From Variovorax sp. KK3 (lineage in GTDB: Bacteria; Pseudomonadota; Gammaproteobacteria; Burkholderiales; Burkholderiaceae_C): 64,000 bases of DNA. This document shows positions 16,976-25,281 of this stretch, piece by piece (positions within the stretch are counted from its first letter, which is position 1; each line of letters begins with the position of its first letter). The stretch is from positions 16,674 to 80,673 of the forward strand of contig NZ_LYVO01000031.1 in NCBI RefSeq assembly GCF_001984055.1, written 5' to 3'. The position numbers and the translations under genes are program-made. Under the pieces are notes generated by a model that was not told the origin of the DNA, did no database searches, and saw only the letters and a program-made list of their open reading frames with translations.

Positions 16976-18888
16976 GCCTTGACCTCTTCCAGTGCGCCGG
17001 CGTTCCTGTCCCCACGCCGTCTGTCGAACAACTGCTTGCAGAAACCGGCGATCCCCTGCGGGAACAGCAGCACCAGCAGCAGGATGATGCCGCCCAGCAT
17101 GGCGCGCCAGTAGTCGGTGTTGCGCGCCACGGTGTCGTGCAGCCAGGTGAAGGTGACGGCCCCGACCACCGGGCCCGCCAGCGTCTGGATGCCGCCGAGC
17201 AGCACCATCACCAGCCCGTCGACCGACTTGCCAACGCTCAACGACTCGGGCGAGATGCTGCCCTTGGAGAACGCGAACAACGCGCCCGCCAGGCCGGCAG
17301 CCAGGCCTGCGATGACGAAGGCGGCCCACTGCATGCGCTTGACGTCGATGCCGATCGCATCCGCACGCAGCACCGAATCGCGCCCGGCCCGCAGCGCATA
17401 GCCGAAGGGCGAGAACAGCACGCGGCGCAGCCACAGCACGCCCAGCGCCACGAGCGCCAGCGTGAGCCAGTAGTACACGCGCTTGTCCGACAGCCATTCG
17501 GCCGGCCACACGCCGGTGAGCCCGTTGCTGCCGCCGGTGAAGCTGTCCCACTGGTAGGTGATGGCCCAGGTGATCTGCGCGAAGGCCAGCGTGAGCATGG
17601 CGAGGTACACACCCGACAGGCGCACCGCGAACCAGCCGTAGACGAAGGCGCCCAGCGCCGCGACCAGCGGCGCGAGGATGAGCGCCAGCTCCATCGGCAT
17701 GCCGGCAGCGCGTACCAACAGCGCCGCACCGTAGGCACCGAGCCCGAAGTACGCCGCGTGCCCGAAGGAATGCATGCCGGCCGGCCCCATGATGAAGTGC
17801 AGGCTGGTGGCGAACAGCGCGGCGATCATCAGGTCGATCATCAGCACCGAGGTGTAGGGCGAGTCGGCCGTGAAGAAGGGCACGGCCGCCAGCACCAGGC
17901 CGAAGAGCGCCGCCGCGATCAGGTAGGCACGGCTGGGCCGGCGCAAGGGCTCTTCCTGCATGCCCACGTAACGGCTCGGCGCCTGTGGCCGGCCGAACAG
18001 GCCCCAGGGCCGCCACACGAGCACCACGGCCATCACGAGGAAGTCGACCACCAGCGTGAGCTTGGAGAAGGACACGCTGATGCCGAAGACGTCGACCACG
18101 CCGAGCCAGATGCAGATGGCCTTGATCTCGGCGATGAGCAGCGCAGCCGCGTAGGCACCGGGAATGGAGCCCATGCCGCCCACCACCACCACCACGAAGG
18201 CCGCGCCGATGGTGTTGAGGTCCATCTCGAGCGTGGCCGGCTCGCGCGGCAATTGCAGCGCGCCTCCGAGGCCCGCCAGCATGGCACCGAGGGCGAACAC
18301 GGCTGTGAACAGCCAGGCCTGGTTGACGCCGAGTGCGCTGACCATCTCGCGGTCTTGCGTGGCCGCGCGCACCAGGGTGCCGAAGCGGGTGCGCGTGAGC
18401 AGCATCCACACGAGGCCCAGCACCACCGGGCCGACCACGATCAGGAACAGGTCGTACGAAGGAAACTGGCGCCCAAGAATGGTGACGGAGCCCGAGAGCC
18501 CCGGCGCGCGCGGGCCGAGCAGTTCGTCCGGGCCCCAGAGCCACAGCACCGCGTCCTTGATGACCAGCACCAGCGCGAAGGTGGCGAGCAGCTGGAACAG
18601 CTCGGGCGCCTTGTAGATGCGGCGCAGCAGCACGACTTCGATCAGCGCGCCCAGCACGCCCACCGCGAGTGCCGACAGCACCAGCGCGGGCCAGAAGCCA
18701 AGGCCGGTGCCCAGCTTCTCGACCAGCGTGTAGGCAATGTAGATGCCCACCATGAAGAAGGAGCCATGCGCGAAATTCACGATCCGCGTAACGCCGAAGA
18801 TCAGCGACAGGCCAGCCGCCACCAGGAACAGCGAGGACGCGCTCGCCAATCCGTTGAGCAGCTGGACGATGAAACCGGAAAAACTCAT
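16972..18888 (-). CDS. fused LivH-LivM ABC transporter permease
   Basis: A 638-residue integral membrane protein that joins both permease halves of a branched-chain-type importer. Residues 1 to about 300 are LivH-like (LIFGVTRIVNFAHGSFFMVG near the start) and residues from about 310 to 620 are LivM-like (GHAAYFGLGAYGAALL, LAMLTLAFAQITW). The halves are joined by a short charged segment around QAPSRYVGMQEEPLRRPSRAY. Separate livH and livM genes are more usual, though fusions occur in Burkholderiales. The gene follows the binding-protein gene by 19 bases and overlaps livG. Confidence 0.9.
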   Translation of the reverse strand: MSFSGFIVQLLNGLASASSLFLVAAGLSLIFGVTRIVNFAHGSFFMVGIYIAYTLVEKLGTGLGFWPALVLSALAVGVLGALIEVVLLRRIYKAPELFQLLATFALVLVIKDAVLWLWGPDELLGPRAPGLSGSVTILGRQFPSYDLFLIVVGPVVLGLVWMLLTRTRFGTLVRAATQDREMVSALGVNQAWLFTAVFALGAMLAGLGGALQLPREPATLEMDLNTIGAAFVVVVVGGMGSIPGAYAAALLIAEIKAICIWLGVVDVFGISVSFSKLTLVVDFLVMAVVLVWRPWGLFGRPQAPSRYVGMQEEPLRRPSRAYLIAAALFGLVLAAVPFFTADSPYTSVLMIDLMIAALFATSLHFIMGPAGMHSFGHAAYFGLGAYGAALLVRAAGMPMELALILAPLVAALGAFVYGWFAVRLSGVYLAMLTLAFAQITWAITYQWDSFTGGSNGLTGVWPAEWLSDKRVYYWLTLALVALGVLWLRRVLFSPFGYALRAGRDSVLRADAIGIDVKRMQWAAFVIAGLAAGLAGALFAFSKGSISPESLSVGKSVDGLVMVLLGGIQTLAGPVVGAVTFTWLHDTVARNTDYWRAMLGGIILLLVLLFPQGIAGFCKQLFDRRRGDRNAGALEEVKA

Positions 18889-18907
18889 GACTCGTCCGTC
18901 CCTGTGC

Positions 18908-20119
18908 TCAGTCGGCGCTGCGCGACTTCTTCAGCTCGTCGGCGGTCGGCTGGTACTTCGCATCCGCACCGTCGAGGTAGGTGTAGTTGACCATCACACC
19001 CTTGCCGCCCTCGTTCTTGGTGCGGCCGACAAAGGCGCCCATGGTCGACTGGTGGTCCTGCGCGCGGTAGGTGATCTTGCCGAAGGGCGTGTCCACCTGG
19101 AGGCCCTTGAAGGCCGCGACCAGCTTGTCGGTCTCGGTGCTCTTGGCCTTGTCGACGCCGGCGGCCGCCGACTTGATCATGCTGTAGCCCACCACCGAGC
19201 CCAGGCGCGGGTAGTCCTTGAACTTGGCCTGGTAGGCCTGCTCGAACTTCTTGTGCTCGGGCGTGGTGATGCCGTACCAGGGGTAGCCGGTCACGATCCA
19301 GCCGTTGGGCGCTTCGTCCTTCAGCGGGTCCATGTACTCGGGCTCGCCGGTCAGCACGCTGACCACCTCGCGGTCCTTGAACAGGCCGCGCGTGTTGCCT
19401 TCACGGACGAACTTGGAAAGGTCGGCGCCGAAGAGCACGTTGAAGATGGCGTCGGGCTTGGAGTCGGCCAGCGCCTGCACCACGCTGCCGGCATCGACCT
19501 TGCCGAGCGGCGTGGCCTGCTCGGTGACGAACTCCACGTCGGGCTGCGCGGCCTTCAGCAAGGCCTTGAAGGCCGCCACTGCCGACTGGCCGTATTCGTA
19601 GTTGGGGTACACCAGGGCCCAGCGCTTCTTCTTGAGCTTGGCCGCTTCGGGCACGAGCATCGCGGCCTGCATGTAGGTGCCGGGGCGCAGGCGGAAGGTG
19701 TACTGGTTGCCGCCCTGCCAGGTGATCTTGTCGGTGAGCGGCTCGCCGGCCAGGAAGAAGAACTTCTTCTGCTTGGCGAAGTCGGTGACGGCCAGGCCGG
19801 TGTTCGACAGGAAGGTGCCCGCGAGGATGTCGACCTTCTCGCGCGACACCAGCTCTTCGGCCACGCGCACCGCGTCGCCGGGATTGGCGTTGTCGTCGCG
19901 CGTGATCAGCTCGATCTTGCGGCCGTTGACGCCGCCGGCCGCGTTGATCTCGTCGACCGCGAGTTCCATGCCCTTCTTGTAGGGCTCGAGGAAGGCGGGC
20001 TGCGCCTTGTAGCTGTTGATCTCGCCGATCTTGATCACGCCCTGGGCGTGCGCGGCGGGGATCAGTGCGAGAGTAAGGGCGGCGATCGACACCGCGCTGA
20101 ACGCGAAACGCATGCTCAT
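18908..20119 (-). CDS. branched-chain-type ABC substrate-binding protein of the nicotinate locus
   Basis: A 403-residue periplasmic binding protein with signal peptide (MSMRFAFSAVSIAALTLALI then AHAQ), followed by GVIKIGEINSYKAQ, EINAAGGVNGRKIELI, NYEYGQSAVAAF and LTGEPEYMDP. The ATG at 20119 has GAGGAG upstream. It is the cognate binding protein of the fused permease and two ATPases downstream. Its affinity for a pyridine compound is an inference from position between the reductase/UPF0280 genes and the nicotinamidase-hydroxylase genes. Confidence 0.88.
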   Translation of the reverse strand: MSMRFAFSAVSIAALTLALIPAAHAQGVIKIGEINSYKAQPAFLEPYKKGMELAVDEINAAGGVNGRKIELITRDDNANPGDAVRVAEELVSREKVDILAGTFLSNTGLAVTDFAKQKKFFFLAGEPLTDKITWQGGNQYTFRLRPGTYMQAAMLVPEAAKLKKKRWALVYPNYEYGQSAVAAFKALLKAAQPDVEFVTEQATPLGKVDAGSVVQALADSKPDAIFNVLFGADLSKFVREGNTRGLFKDREVVSVLTGEPEYMDPLKDEAPNGWIVTGYPWYGITTPEHKKFEQAYQAKFKDYPRLGSVVGYSMIKSAAAGVDKAKSTETDKLVAAFKGLQVDTPFGKITYRAQDHQSTMGAFVGRTKNEGGKGVMVNYTYLDGADAKYQPTADELKKSRSAD

Positions 20120-20172
20120 GGAAAACTCCTCGTTGAAATGGTTGACCGAATGGGGGACGGCAGGACGGCGCA

Positions 20173-20757
20173 TCACCTGAGGCCGTCTTCGCCTTTGATT
20201 TCCGACACTTGCAGGCCACCGATGCGCGGCAGCGGGCGGCCGCTGTCGGTCACGGCAACGGCGACCACGATTTCGTCGGCGCGCGGTGCATCGGACACGC
20301 GGGCTTCGACGGCATCGAAATGGCTGCGCACGAAGGCCGCGTCCTTGTGGCCCAGCGGCACGTCGATGGCGGTGCCCAGCGTGCCACGCTTCTTGGCCGA
20401 GGGCACCAGCGCGGCGCCCTTCTCCACGGCCACGCGCAGCGGCGCACCGAGCTTGGGATGCAGGATGGCGGCCGCGTGCTCCAGTTCGCCGGATTCGCCG
20501 ACGATGGCCGCCTTGCCGTAGCTCTGGGCCTGGCCGGGCTCGATGCCCAACGCCTTCACGGCCTTCTGGCCCAGCAGCGCGCCGAGTTCTTCGCCGATGG
20601 CGATCAGCTCGTCGAGCGATTCGCTGTACTTGCCGGCATACGGGTTCTCGATCACCGCGATGGCGACCGCGCGACGGGTCGGCGGATCGATGGTCTTCCC
20701 CATTTCCTTGCGGGTTTCGTCGATCTGCACGACGAGTTTGCGGATGTTGGCGCTCAT
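20173..20757 (-). CDS. amino acid synthesis family protein (PF06684/DUF1185), copy 1
   Basis: A 194-residue protein of the family named amino acid synthesis (PF06684, formerly DUF1185), whose biochemical function is unproven. Visible features are PPTRRAVAIAVIENPYAGKY, a glycine-rich YGKAAIVGESGELEHAAA and the C-terminal DEIVVAVAVTDSGRPLPRIG. The start is the ATG at 20757; a longer frame begins upstream but lacks a site. It is a paralogue of the gene 44 bases upstream, sharing the ENPYAG/TNPFAG and YGKGAIVG blocks. A tandem pair in a nicotinate operon suggests a heteromeric enzyme or two successive steps acting on ring-opened products (inference). Confidence 0.8.
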   Translation of the reverse strand: MSANIRKLVVQIDETRKEMGKTIDPPTRRAVAIAVIENPYAGKYSESLDELIAIGEELGALLGQKAVKALGIEPGQAQSYGKAAIVGESGELEHAAAILHPKLGAPLRVAVEKGAALVPSAKKRGTLGTAIDVPLGHKDAAFVRSHFDAVEARVSDAPRADEIVVAVAVTDSGRPLPRIGGLQVSEIKGEDGLR

Positions 20758-20801
20758 GCTTGTTCTCTTTCCTGGTTGTCTCTGGATGAACGGCGTTGCG
20801 C

Positions 20802-21446
20802 TCAGCGCAGGCCGTCCCACTTGGCGATGTTTTCGGCGCGCAGGCCACCGACGCGGTCATGGACGCGGTAGCCCGTGCTCATCGCGAGGATGAAGACGAT
20901 CTCGTCGGCGGCAGGAGAGCCCGGCACGCGCACCTCGATGGCATCGAACTGGCCGCGCACGTAGCTGGCGTTGATGTTGGTCAGCGGTACGTCGAGCGTC
21001 GCACCGGGTGGGCCGACCTTCTTGGTCGATGGCACGATCGACAAGGCGTTGCCCGGCTGGCCGGTCTTCTTCTCGTCCACCGTGCCGGCGACGTAAGCGG
21101 CGCGATCGCCCTTCCAGCCCAGCAGTTCGCGCATGGCATAGCCGCCAGGCACGTGCCACAGCGCACCATGCTCCAGCTCACCGGCGGCGCCGACGATGGC
21201 GCCCTTGCCATAGGTGGAGATGCGGTCGAGCGGGATGTCCATCGCGGCATGCAGGCGGTGCGCCATGTCGACGCCGACGGGGTCGAGCAGGCTCATCATC
21301 GGAAGGATGTCGGGCTCGTAGCGGCCCGCGAAGGGATTGGTCAGCACCGCGGCGATGGCACCACGCACCAGCGGCGTCGCGGCGCGCGGCCCGAACTCGT
21401 GGTGGATGGTCTCGACCTGGGTGAAAACACGGCGAATATCGATCAT
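20802..21446 (-). CDS. amino acid synthesis family protein (PF06684/DUF1185), copy 2
   Basis: A 214-residue paralogue of the next gene downstream. Shared landmarks are RGAIAAVLTNPFAGRY, STYGKGAIVGAAGELEHGA, TLDVPLTNINASYVRGQFDA and DEIVFILAMSTGYRVHDRVG. The ATG at 21446 has AGGA at a suitable distance. It sits 19 bases after the UPF0280-like gene, in the same operon as the 6-hydroxynicotinate reductase. The conserved glycine and histidine blocks suggest a metal- or nucleotide-binding enzyme, but no reaction is known for the family. Confidence 0.8.
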   Translation of the reverse strand: MIDIRRVFTQVETIHHEFGPRAATPLVRGAIAAVLTNPFAGRYEPDILPMMSLLDPVGVDMAHRLHAAMDIPLDRISTYGKGAIVGAAGELEHGALWHVPGGYAMRELLGWKGDRAAYVAGTVDEKKTGQPGNALSIVPSTKKVGPPGATLDVPLTNINASYVRGQFDAIEVRVPGSPAADEIVFILAMSTGYRVHDRVGGLRAENIAKWDGLR

Positions 21447-21465
21447 TGAAAGGTCCTGCTTTTCG

Positions 21466-22386
21466 TTAAGCAAATACTGAACCAACTGCAGCGGCCTGCG
21501 GCTGCACGGCGATGGCGGAAATGCCGGACGAGAGCGAGCTTAAGGGCTCCACAAGCCGCCATTGCCCCTGGCAAACCAGCATGGCGGAATCGATGAGGCC
21601 GGCATGCTGCAGCGCTCGTGCGCGGGCCGCGCCCGCGTCCAGTGCGCGATCCACCTGCGCAGGCGCGAGCGGATCGACGCCGACAGTGACCGGGATGCTG
21701 CCGAGGTCACTGTCGTCCTTGCATTCGCTGGCCGGGCGGCGGTGGATACCGGGGTCCTGCACGTCGACGGCATTGGCGATCACGGTGGCAGCGGCGTCGG
21801 CCTGCGACGCGGTAGCTGAGAGCACGGTGACGCTGTCGGCGATGCCCAGCGAGAAGCTGCGTCCGCGCCAACCGCTGGTCGCGACGCCGCGCACCGGCAT
21901 GTCGGCACGCAGCTCGAACTGGCCGTCGGTGCTGAGCGGTCCGCTGTCGCGCAGGTCGAAGCGAGCGAGGTCGGCGAACAAACCCGCGCGTGCCGTTTGG
22001 CCGGGTGCAAGGTGCAGCGCGATGTCGCCACCGTTGTTGATCCAGGCACGCTCGATGCCGGCGCGCTGGTAGCAGGCGATGAGCTCCTGCGCGACCGCGC
22101 CGGCCACCGCGGCCATCGGCGTGATGAAGCCCGCCCGGAATGGCGCGCAGGCCTGCCACATGCGGCGCGCAATGGGGCCTTGCAGCAGGCAGGCATCACC
22201 CACGGGTTGGCGCAGCAGGGGAAGTTCGGCGACCAGCTCGTCGAGCACCGTGCCGAACCGGCGCCAGGCGAGTTCATGCGCGACGGCGACTTCGACCTCG
22301 TCGCCGTGCGCCTCGGCCACGATGTCGATCGGGCCGTGGTTGAAGTGCCAGCGGCCTCCGTCGAGGGCGCTGCGTTGCGCAGTCAC
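21466..22386 (-). CDS. UPF0280-family (ApbE-like fold) protein
   Basis: A 306-residue protein matching the UPF0280 family, which shares its fold with ApbE flavin transferases. Visible blocks are PMAAVAGAVAQELIACYQ, AWINNGGDIALHLAPG and GVATSGWRGRSFSLGIADSV, the last two resembling the ApbE flavin- and metal-binding segments. It uses a GTG start at 22386 preceded by GGAG. Its gene is between the reductase gene (separated by a repeat element) and the amino acid synthesis family pair. A role in flavin attachment to the reductase is an attractive guess, but no function is established for UPF0280. Confidence 0.78.
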   Translation of the reverse strand: MTAQRSALDGGRWHFNHGPIDIVAEAHGDEVEVAVAHELAWRRFGTVLDELVAELPLLRQPVGDACLLQGPIARRMWQACAPFRAGFITPMAAVAGAVAQELIACYQRAGIERAWINNGGDIALHLAPGQTARAGLFADLARFDLRDSGPLSTDGQFELRADMPVRGVATSGWRGRSFSLGIADSVTVLSATASQADAAATVIANAVDVQDPGIHRRPASECKDDSDLGSIPVTVGVDPLAPAQVDRALDAGAARARALQHAGLIDSAMLVCQGQWRLVEPLSSLSSGISAIAVQPQAAAVGSVFA

Positions 22387-22400
22387 GATTGCAAGCTCCG

Positions 22401-22509
22401 TCAGTTGAAGGTGCGGCCGCCGCCGGGCCGCCCCAAGGCGAGCCGCGCCTCCCCCTCGGGGGGTGGAGTTACACGAGCAAAGCTCGTGAAAAGCCGGGGG
22501 GCCGTCATT
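22401..22509. repeat. Comamonadaceae-type intergenic GC-rich repeat, copy 1
   Basis: About 109 bases filling the gap between the reductase and UPF0280 genes. It contains CGGCCGCCGCCGGG, a short hairpin CACGAGC-AAA-GCTCGTG and a GGGGGG run. An inverted copy lies at 25177-25280, immediately after the ferredoxin-NADP reductase gene. The hairpin may act on transcript ends. Confidence 0.8.
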
Positions 22510-24117
22510 TCAGCCGAGCATGGGGGCGTGGCCGAGGGGCCAGGGGTTCGCGGCGTCCATGCGCAGCCATTGGCGCGCGAGCGGCGCACCATCGTTCTGC
22601 CAAGCGCCTCGCGCCAGCGCTTGTTCGAGCGAGAACACATGTTCCATGTGCCCGCCGAGCGCCTCGTAGTCGTCACGCCGCATGCTGAACTCGATCGGCG
22701 CGACGATCGCAGGCGTGGGCACGGTGCCGAAGCTGTTGTCGGGCATGCGCAGCACGTCGGCCATGACGGTGATGCCGCCGCCGGGCCACACGTAAGCCGG
22801 CGCACCACCGCAGGTCACGTTGACCAATGCACGCTTGATGGCACGGGTGAGGCGCACCGGGTTCTCAGTGACGCCGGCACGCAGGCTGCCGCCGGCACCG
22901 CCGAGAAAGAGCACGCTGCACAGCGAAGGCTCGCAGTTCTCGCCGATGCGTTCGACGACACTGCGCACCTGCGCAGGCATGTCCTGCTCCACCGGGCGCA
23001 GCTGCTCGTCGAGCACGTACCACTGCGCATGCTCGCCGGTGGTGGATGTCATCAGCAAGCGCAAGCCGGGGCGAGCCACGCCCTCTTCCCAACCTTCGAT
23101 GATGGACAGCGGATCGTCGATGTCGGTGCCGCCCCAGCCGTTGCCCGGGTTGGCCACCTGGAAGTAGCGCCCCGGGGTGGACTTGCGCCCGCGCATCTGA
23201 ATGCCCGAGGCCGGCATGTCGAGGCAGCGGCCGGCCTGGTGCTCGGTGAGCACGCCGGTGATGTGGTCGTCGACCACGACCACTTCGTCGGCCTGTCCGA
23301 AGAGCTGGCGCGCGAAGATGCCGATGGCGGCCGAGCCGCAGCCCACGCGCATGCGCTGCTCTTCCACGCCGTTGACGATGGGTGCGCGGCCCGCCTGGAT
23401 GACCATGCCGGCGCCACCGTCGATCACGCATTCGACGGCCTTCTTGTTGCCGAGCAGCTGCATCAGCTCGGCGGTGAGCCGGCCTTCCTTCTTGCTGCCG
23501 CCCGTGAGGTGATGCACGCCACCGAGCGACAGCATCTGCGAGCCGTATTCGGCGGTGGTGACGTGGCCCACCACCTCGCCCTTGTAGCGTACGTTGGCCT
23601 GCTCGGCGCCGAGGAAGCGGTCGGTGTCGATCTTCACCTTGAAGCTGCAGTAGCTGAAGATGCCCTCGGTGACCACGGTGACCATGTCGACGCCGCGGGC
23701 CTGCGACGACACGATGAAGGGCGCGGGCTTGTAGTCGGGGTAGGTGGTGGAAGAGCCCACGCCGGTGACGAAGACCTCGTCGGCATGGAGCAGATCGCCG
23801 CTCCAGTCGGGCTCGGCGCCTTCTGCAGCAGGCTCGGCCGCGGGGCGAGCGAAGGGCACCAGTGCGGGCGATTCGCTGTTCAGCTCTCGGCGCAGCAGCA
23901 GCACCGGATCGACCCGCACCAGCACGCCCTCGCGGTTGGCATAGCGGTCGCAGGCGCCGGTGCGGCCATCGGAAATCTGGCACAGCACGGGGCACGCATT
24001 GCATTCGACCTTGCTGGTGCTCATGCGATCGTTGCGCAAGGGCGCACGGCCCGACACCTCGGGCGCAAGCGGCACGTCCATGCCTGGCAATCCGTCGGTC
24101 TTGGTGTGTTCGGTCAT
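22510..24117 (-). CDS. hnr: 6-hydroxynicotinate reductase-like iron-sulphur protein
   Basis: A 535-residue protein. The ATG at 24117 was chosen; the open frame upstream reads through the promoter. The N-terminal region has a cysteine cluster C-x2-C-x3-C with a later Cys (NACPVLCQISDGRTGACDR, about residues 38-55), suited to an Fe-S centre. The body contains the blocks VTGVGSSTTYPDYKPAPF, TAEYGSQMLSLGGVHHLTGG and VGCGSAAIGIFA. This resembles 6-hydroxynicotinate reductase of Eubacterium barkeri, which uses reduced ferredoxin to make 1,4,5,6-tetrahydro-6-oxonicotinate. Support comes from the divergently encoded ferredoxin-NADP reductase and the enamidase-like gene nearby, plus the nicotinate hydroxylase in the same operon. 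It heads a long minus-strand operon. Confidence 0.78.
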   Translation of the reverse strand: MTEHTKTDGLPGMDVPLAPEVSGRAPLRNDRMSTSKVECNACPVLCQISDGRTGACDRYANREGVLVRVDPVLLLRRELNSESPALVPFARPAAEPAAEGAEPDWSGDLLHADEVFVTGVGSSTTYPDYKPAPFIVSSQARGVDMVTVVTEGIFSYCSFKVKIDTDRFLGAEQANVRYKGEVVGHVTTAEYGSQMLSLGGVHHLTGGSKKEGRLTAELMQLLGNKKAVECVIDGGAGMVIQAGRAPIVNGVEEQRMRVGCGSAAIGIFARQLFGQADEVVVVDDHITGVLTEHQAGRCLDMPASGIQMRGRKSTPGRYFQVANPGNGWGGTDIDDPLSIIEGWEEGVARPGLRLLMTSTTGEHAQWYVLDEQLRPVEQDMPAQVRSVVERIGENCEPSLCSVLFLGGAGGSLRAGVTENPVRLTRAIKRALVNVTCGGAPAYVWPGGGITVMADVLRMPDNSFGTVPTPAIVAPIEFSMRRDDYEALGGHMEHVFSLEQALARGAWQNDGAPLARQWLRMDAANPWPLGHAPMLG

Positions 24118-24207
24118 CGCGGGGCTTCTCTTGAATGTCGTGGGGGCGGGTCCGGGGCCTGTGCAACAAATGTGCCGGGAACCCGCTTGTGCCGGGGCCG
24201 GCGTTTG

Positions 24208-24261
24208 TGTAGCATTCCCTACAATTTCATGTGGCAATCACTACATGAAATGGCAATGTAG
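24208..24261. promoter_or_regulatory. cluster of palindromes in the hnr/fpr divergent promoter
   Basis: The 290-base gap between the divergent reductase and fpr genes holds an 8-base perfect inverted repeat TTTCATGT-N10-ACATGAAA (24225-24250). Four TGTAG/CTACA pentamers lie at 24208, 24219, 24241 and 24257, forming TGTAG-N6-CTACA and CTACA-N11-TGTAG pairs. The arrangement suits a dimeric repressor; the TetR-family regulator encoded at 25282 is the nearest candidate. Confidence 0.6.
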
Positions 24262-24407
24262 CAAACAGGTCCGGTGCTTGCAATGGTGTTTTCACAGCTT
24301 TCCAGCGGTCGCCGACAATCGCGGGGTTGCGGCAGACTGATGAACGTTCGGCTCCGCGCACCGGCGCAGCCCGTGCGCCCTTTCGTCACTAACCATCCCT
24401 GATTCCT

Positions 24408-25181
24408 ATGAGTGCATTCAGCGAAGAACGTGTATTGACCGTCCATCACTGGACCGATCGCCTGTTCACCTTCACCACCACGCGCGACCCGGCGTTGCGC
24501 TTCTCGAACGGTCACTTCACCATGATCGGGCTGAAGGTCAACAACAAGCCGCTGCTGCGGGCCTACAGCATCGTGAGCCCCAATTACGAAGAGCACCTGG
24601 AGTTCCTCAGCATCAAGGTGGAGGAAGGCCCCCTCACCTCGCGGCTGCAGCACATCCAGGTGGGCGACACCATCATCGTGGGCCGCAAGCCCACCGGCAC
24701 GCTGCTGATCGACTACACGCTGCCCGGCAAGCGCCTGTACCTGTTCGGCACCGGCACCGGGCTCGCACCGTTCATGAGCGTGATCCGCGACCCGGAGACC
24801 TACGAGAAGTACGAGAAGGTCATCCTGGTGCACGGCGTGCGCCAGGTCGACGAGCTGGCATACCACGACCTCGTGAGCGACCACCTGCCCAAGCATGAAA
24901 TCCTGGGCGAGATGATCGAGAAGCAGTTGCTCTACTACCCCACCGTGACGCGCGAAGAATTCCGCAACATGGGCCGCATCACCGACCTGATCGACAGCAA
25001 CAAGCTCACCGACGACCTGGGCCTGCCGCCGATCAACGCCGCGGAAGACCGCGTGATGCTGTGCGGCAGCCCCGGGCTCCTGGTGGACCTGAAGCACATC
25101 CTCGAAGGCCGAGGCTTCAAAGAGGGCAACACGACAACGCCCGGCGACTACGTCGTCGAACGCGCCTTCGCAGAGAAATGA
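24408..25181 (+). CDS. fpr: ferredoxin--NADP(+) reductase
   Basis: A 257-residue FAD flavoprotein of the bacterial FNR (Fpr) class. The FAD-binding part carries LRAYSIVSPNYEEHLEF, the NADP-binding part FGTGTGLAPFMSVIRD, and the C-terminal section VMLCGSPGLLVDLKHIL; it ends in YVVERAFAEK, close to the typical Fpr ending. It shuttles electrons between NADPH and ferredoxin/flavodoxin. Transcribed divergently from the 6-hydroxynicotinate reductase-like gene, it is well placed to supply reduced ferredoxin to that enzyme (inference). The stop codon lies inside the start of the second repeat copy. Confidence 0.93.
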   Translation: MSAFSEERVLTVHHWTDRLFTFTTTRDPALRFSNGHFTMIGLKVNNKPLLRAYSIVSPNYEEHLEFLSIKVEEGPLTSRLQHIQVGDTIIVGRKPTGTLLIDYTLPGKRLYLFGTGTGLAPFMSVIRDPETYEKYEKVILVHGVRQVDELAYHDLVSDHLPKHEILGEMIEKQLLYYPTVTREEFRNMGRITDLIDSNKLTDDLGLPPINAAEDRVMLCGSPGLLVDLKHILEGRGFKEGNTTTPGDYVVERAFAEK

Positions 25182-25280
25182 CTGCCCCCCGGCTTCTCAC
25201 GAGCTGCGCTCGTGTAACTCCACCCCCCGGGGGGGCGGCGCCGCTCGCCTTGGGGCGGCCCGGCGGCGGCCGCAACTGAA
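25177..25280. repeat. Comamonadaceae-type intergenic GC-rich repeat, copy 2 (inverted)
   Basis: Reverse-complement copy of the element at 22401-22509, sharing the CACGAGC/GCTCGTG hairpin arms (here CACGAGC-TGC-GCTCGTG), the GGGGGG runs and the CCGGCGGCGGCCG block. It overlaps the fpr stop codon and ends one base before the TetR gene start. The two copies flank the hnr-fpr pair in opposite orientation. Confidence 0.8.
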
Positions 25281-25281
25281 C

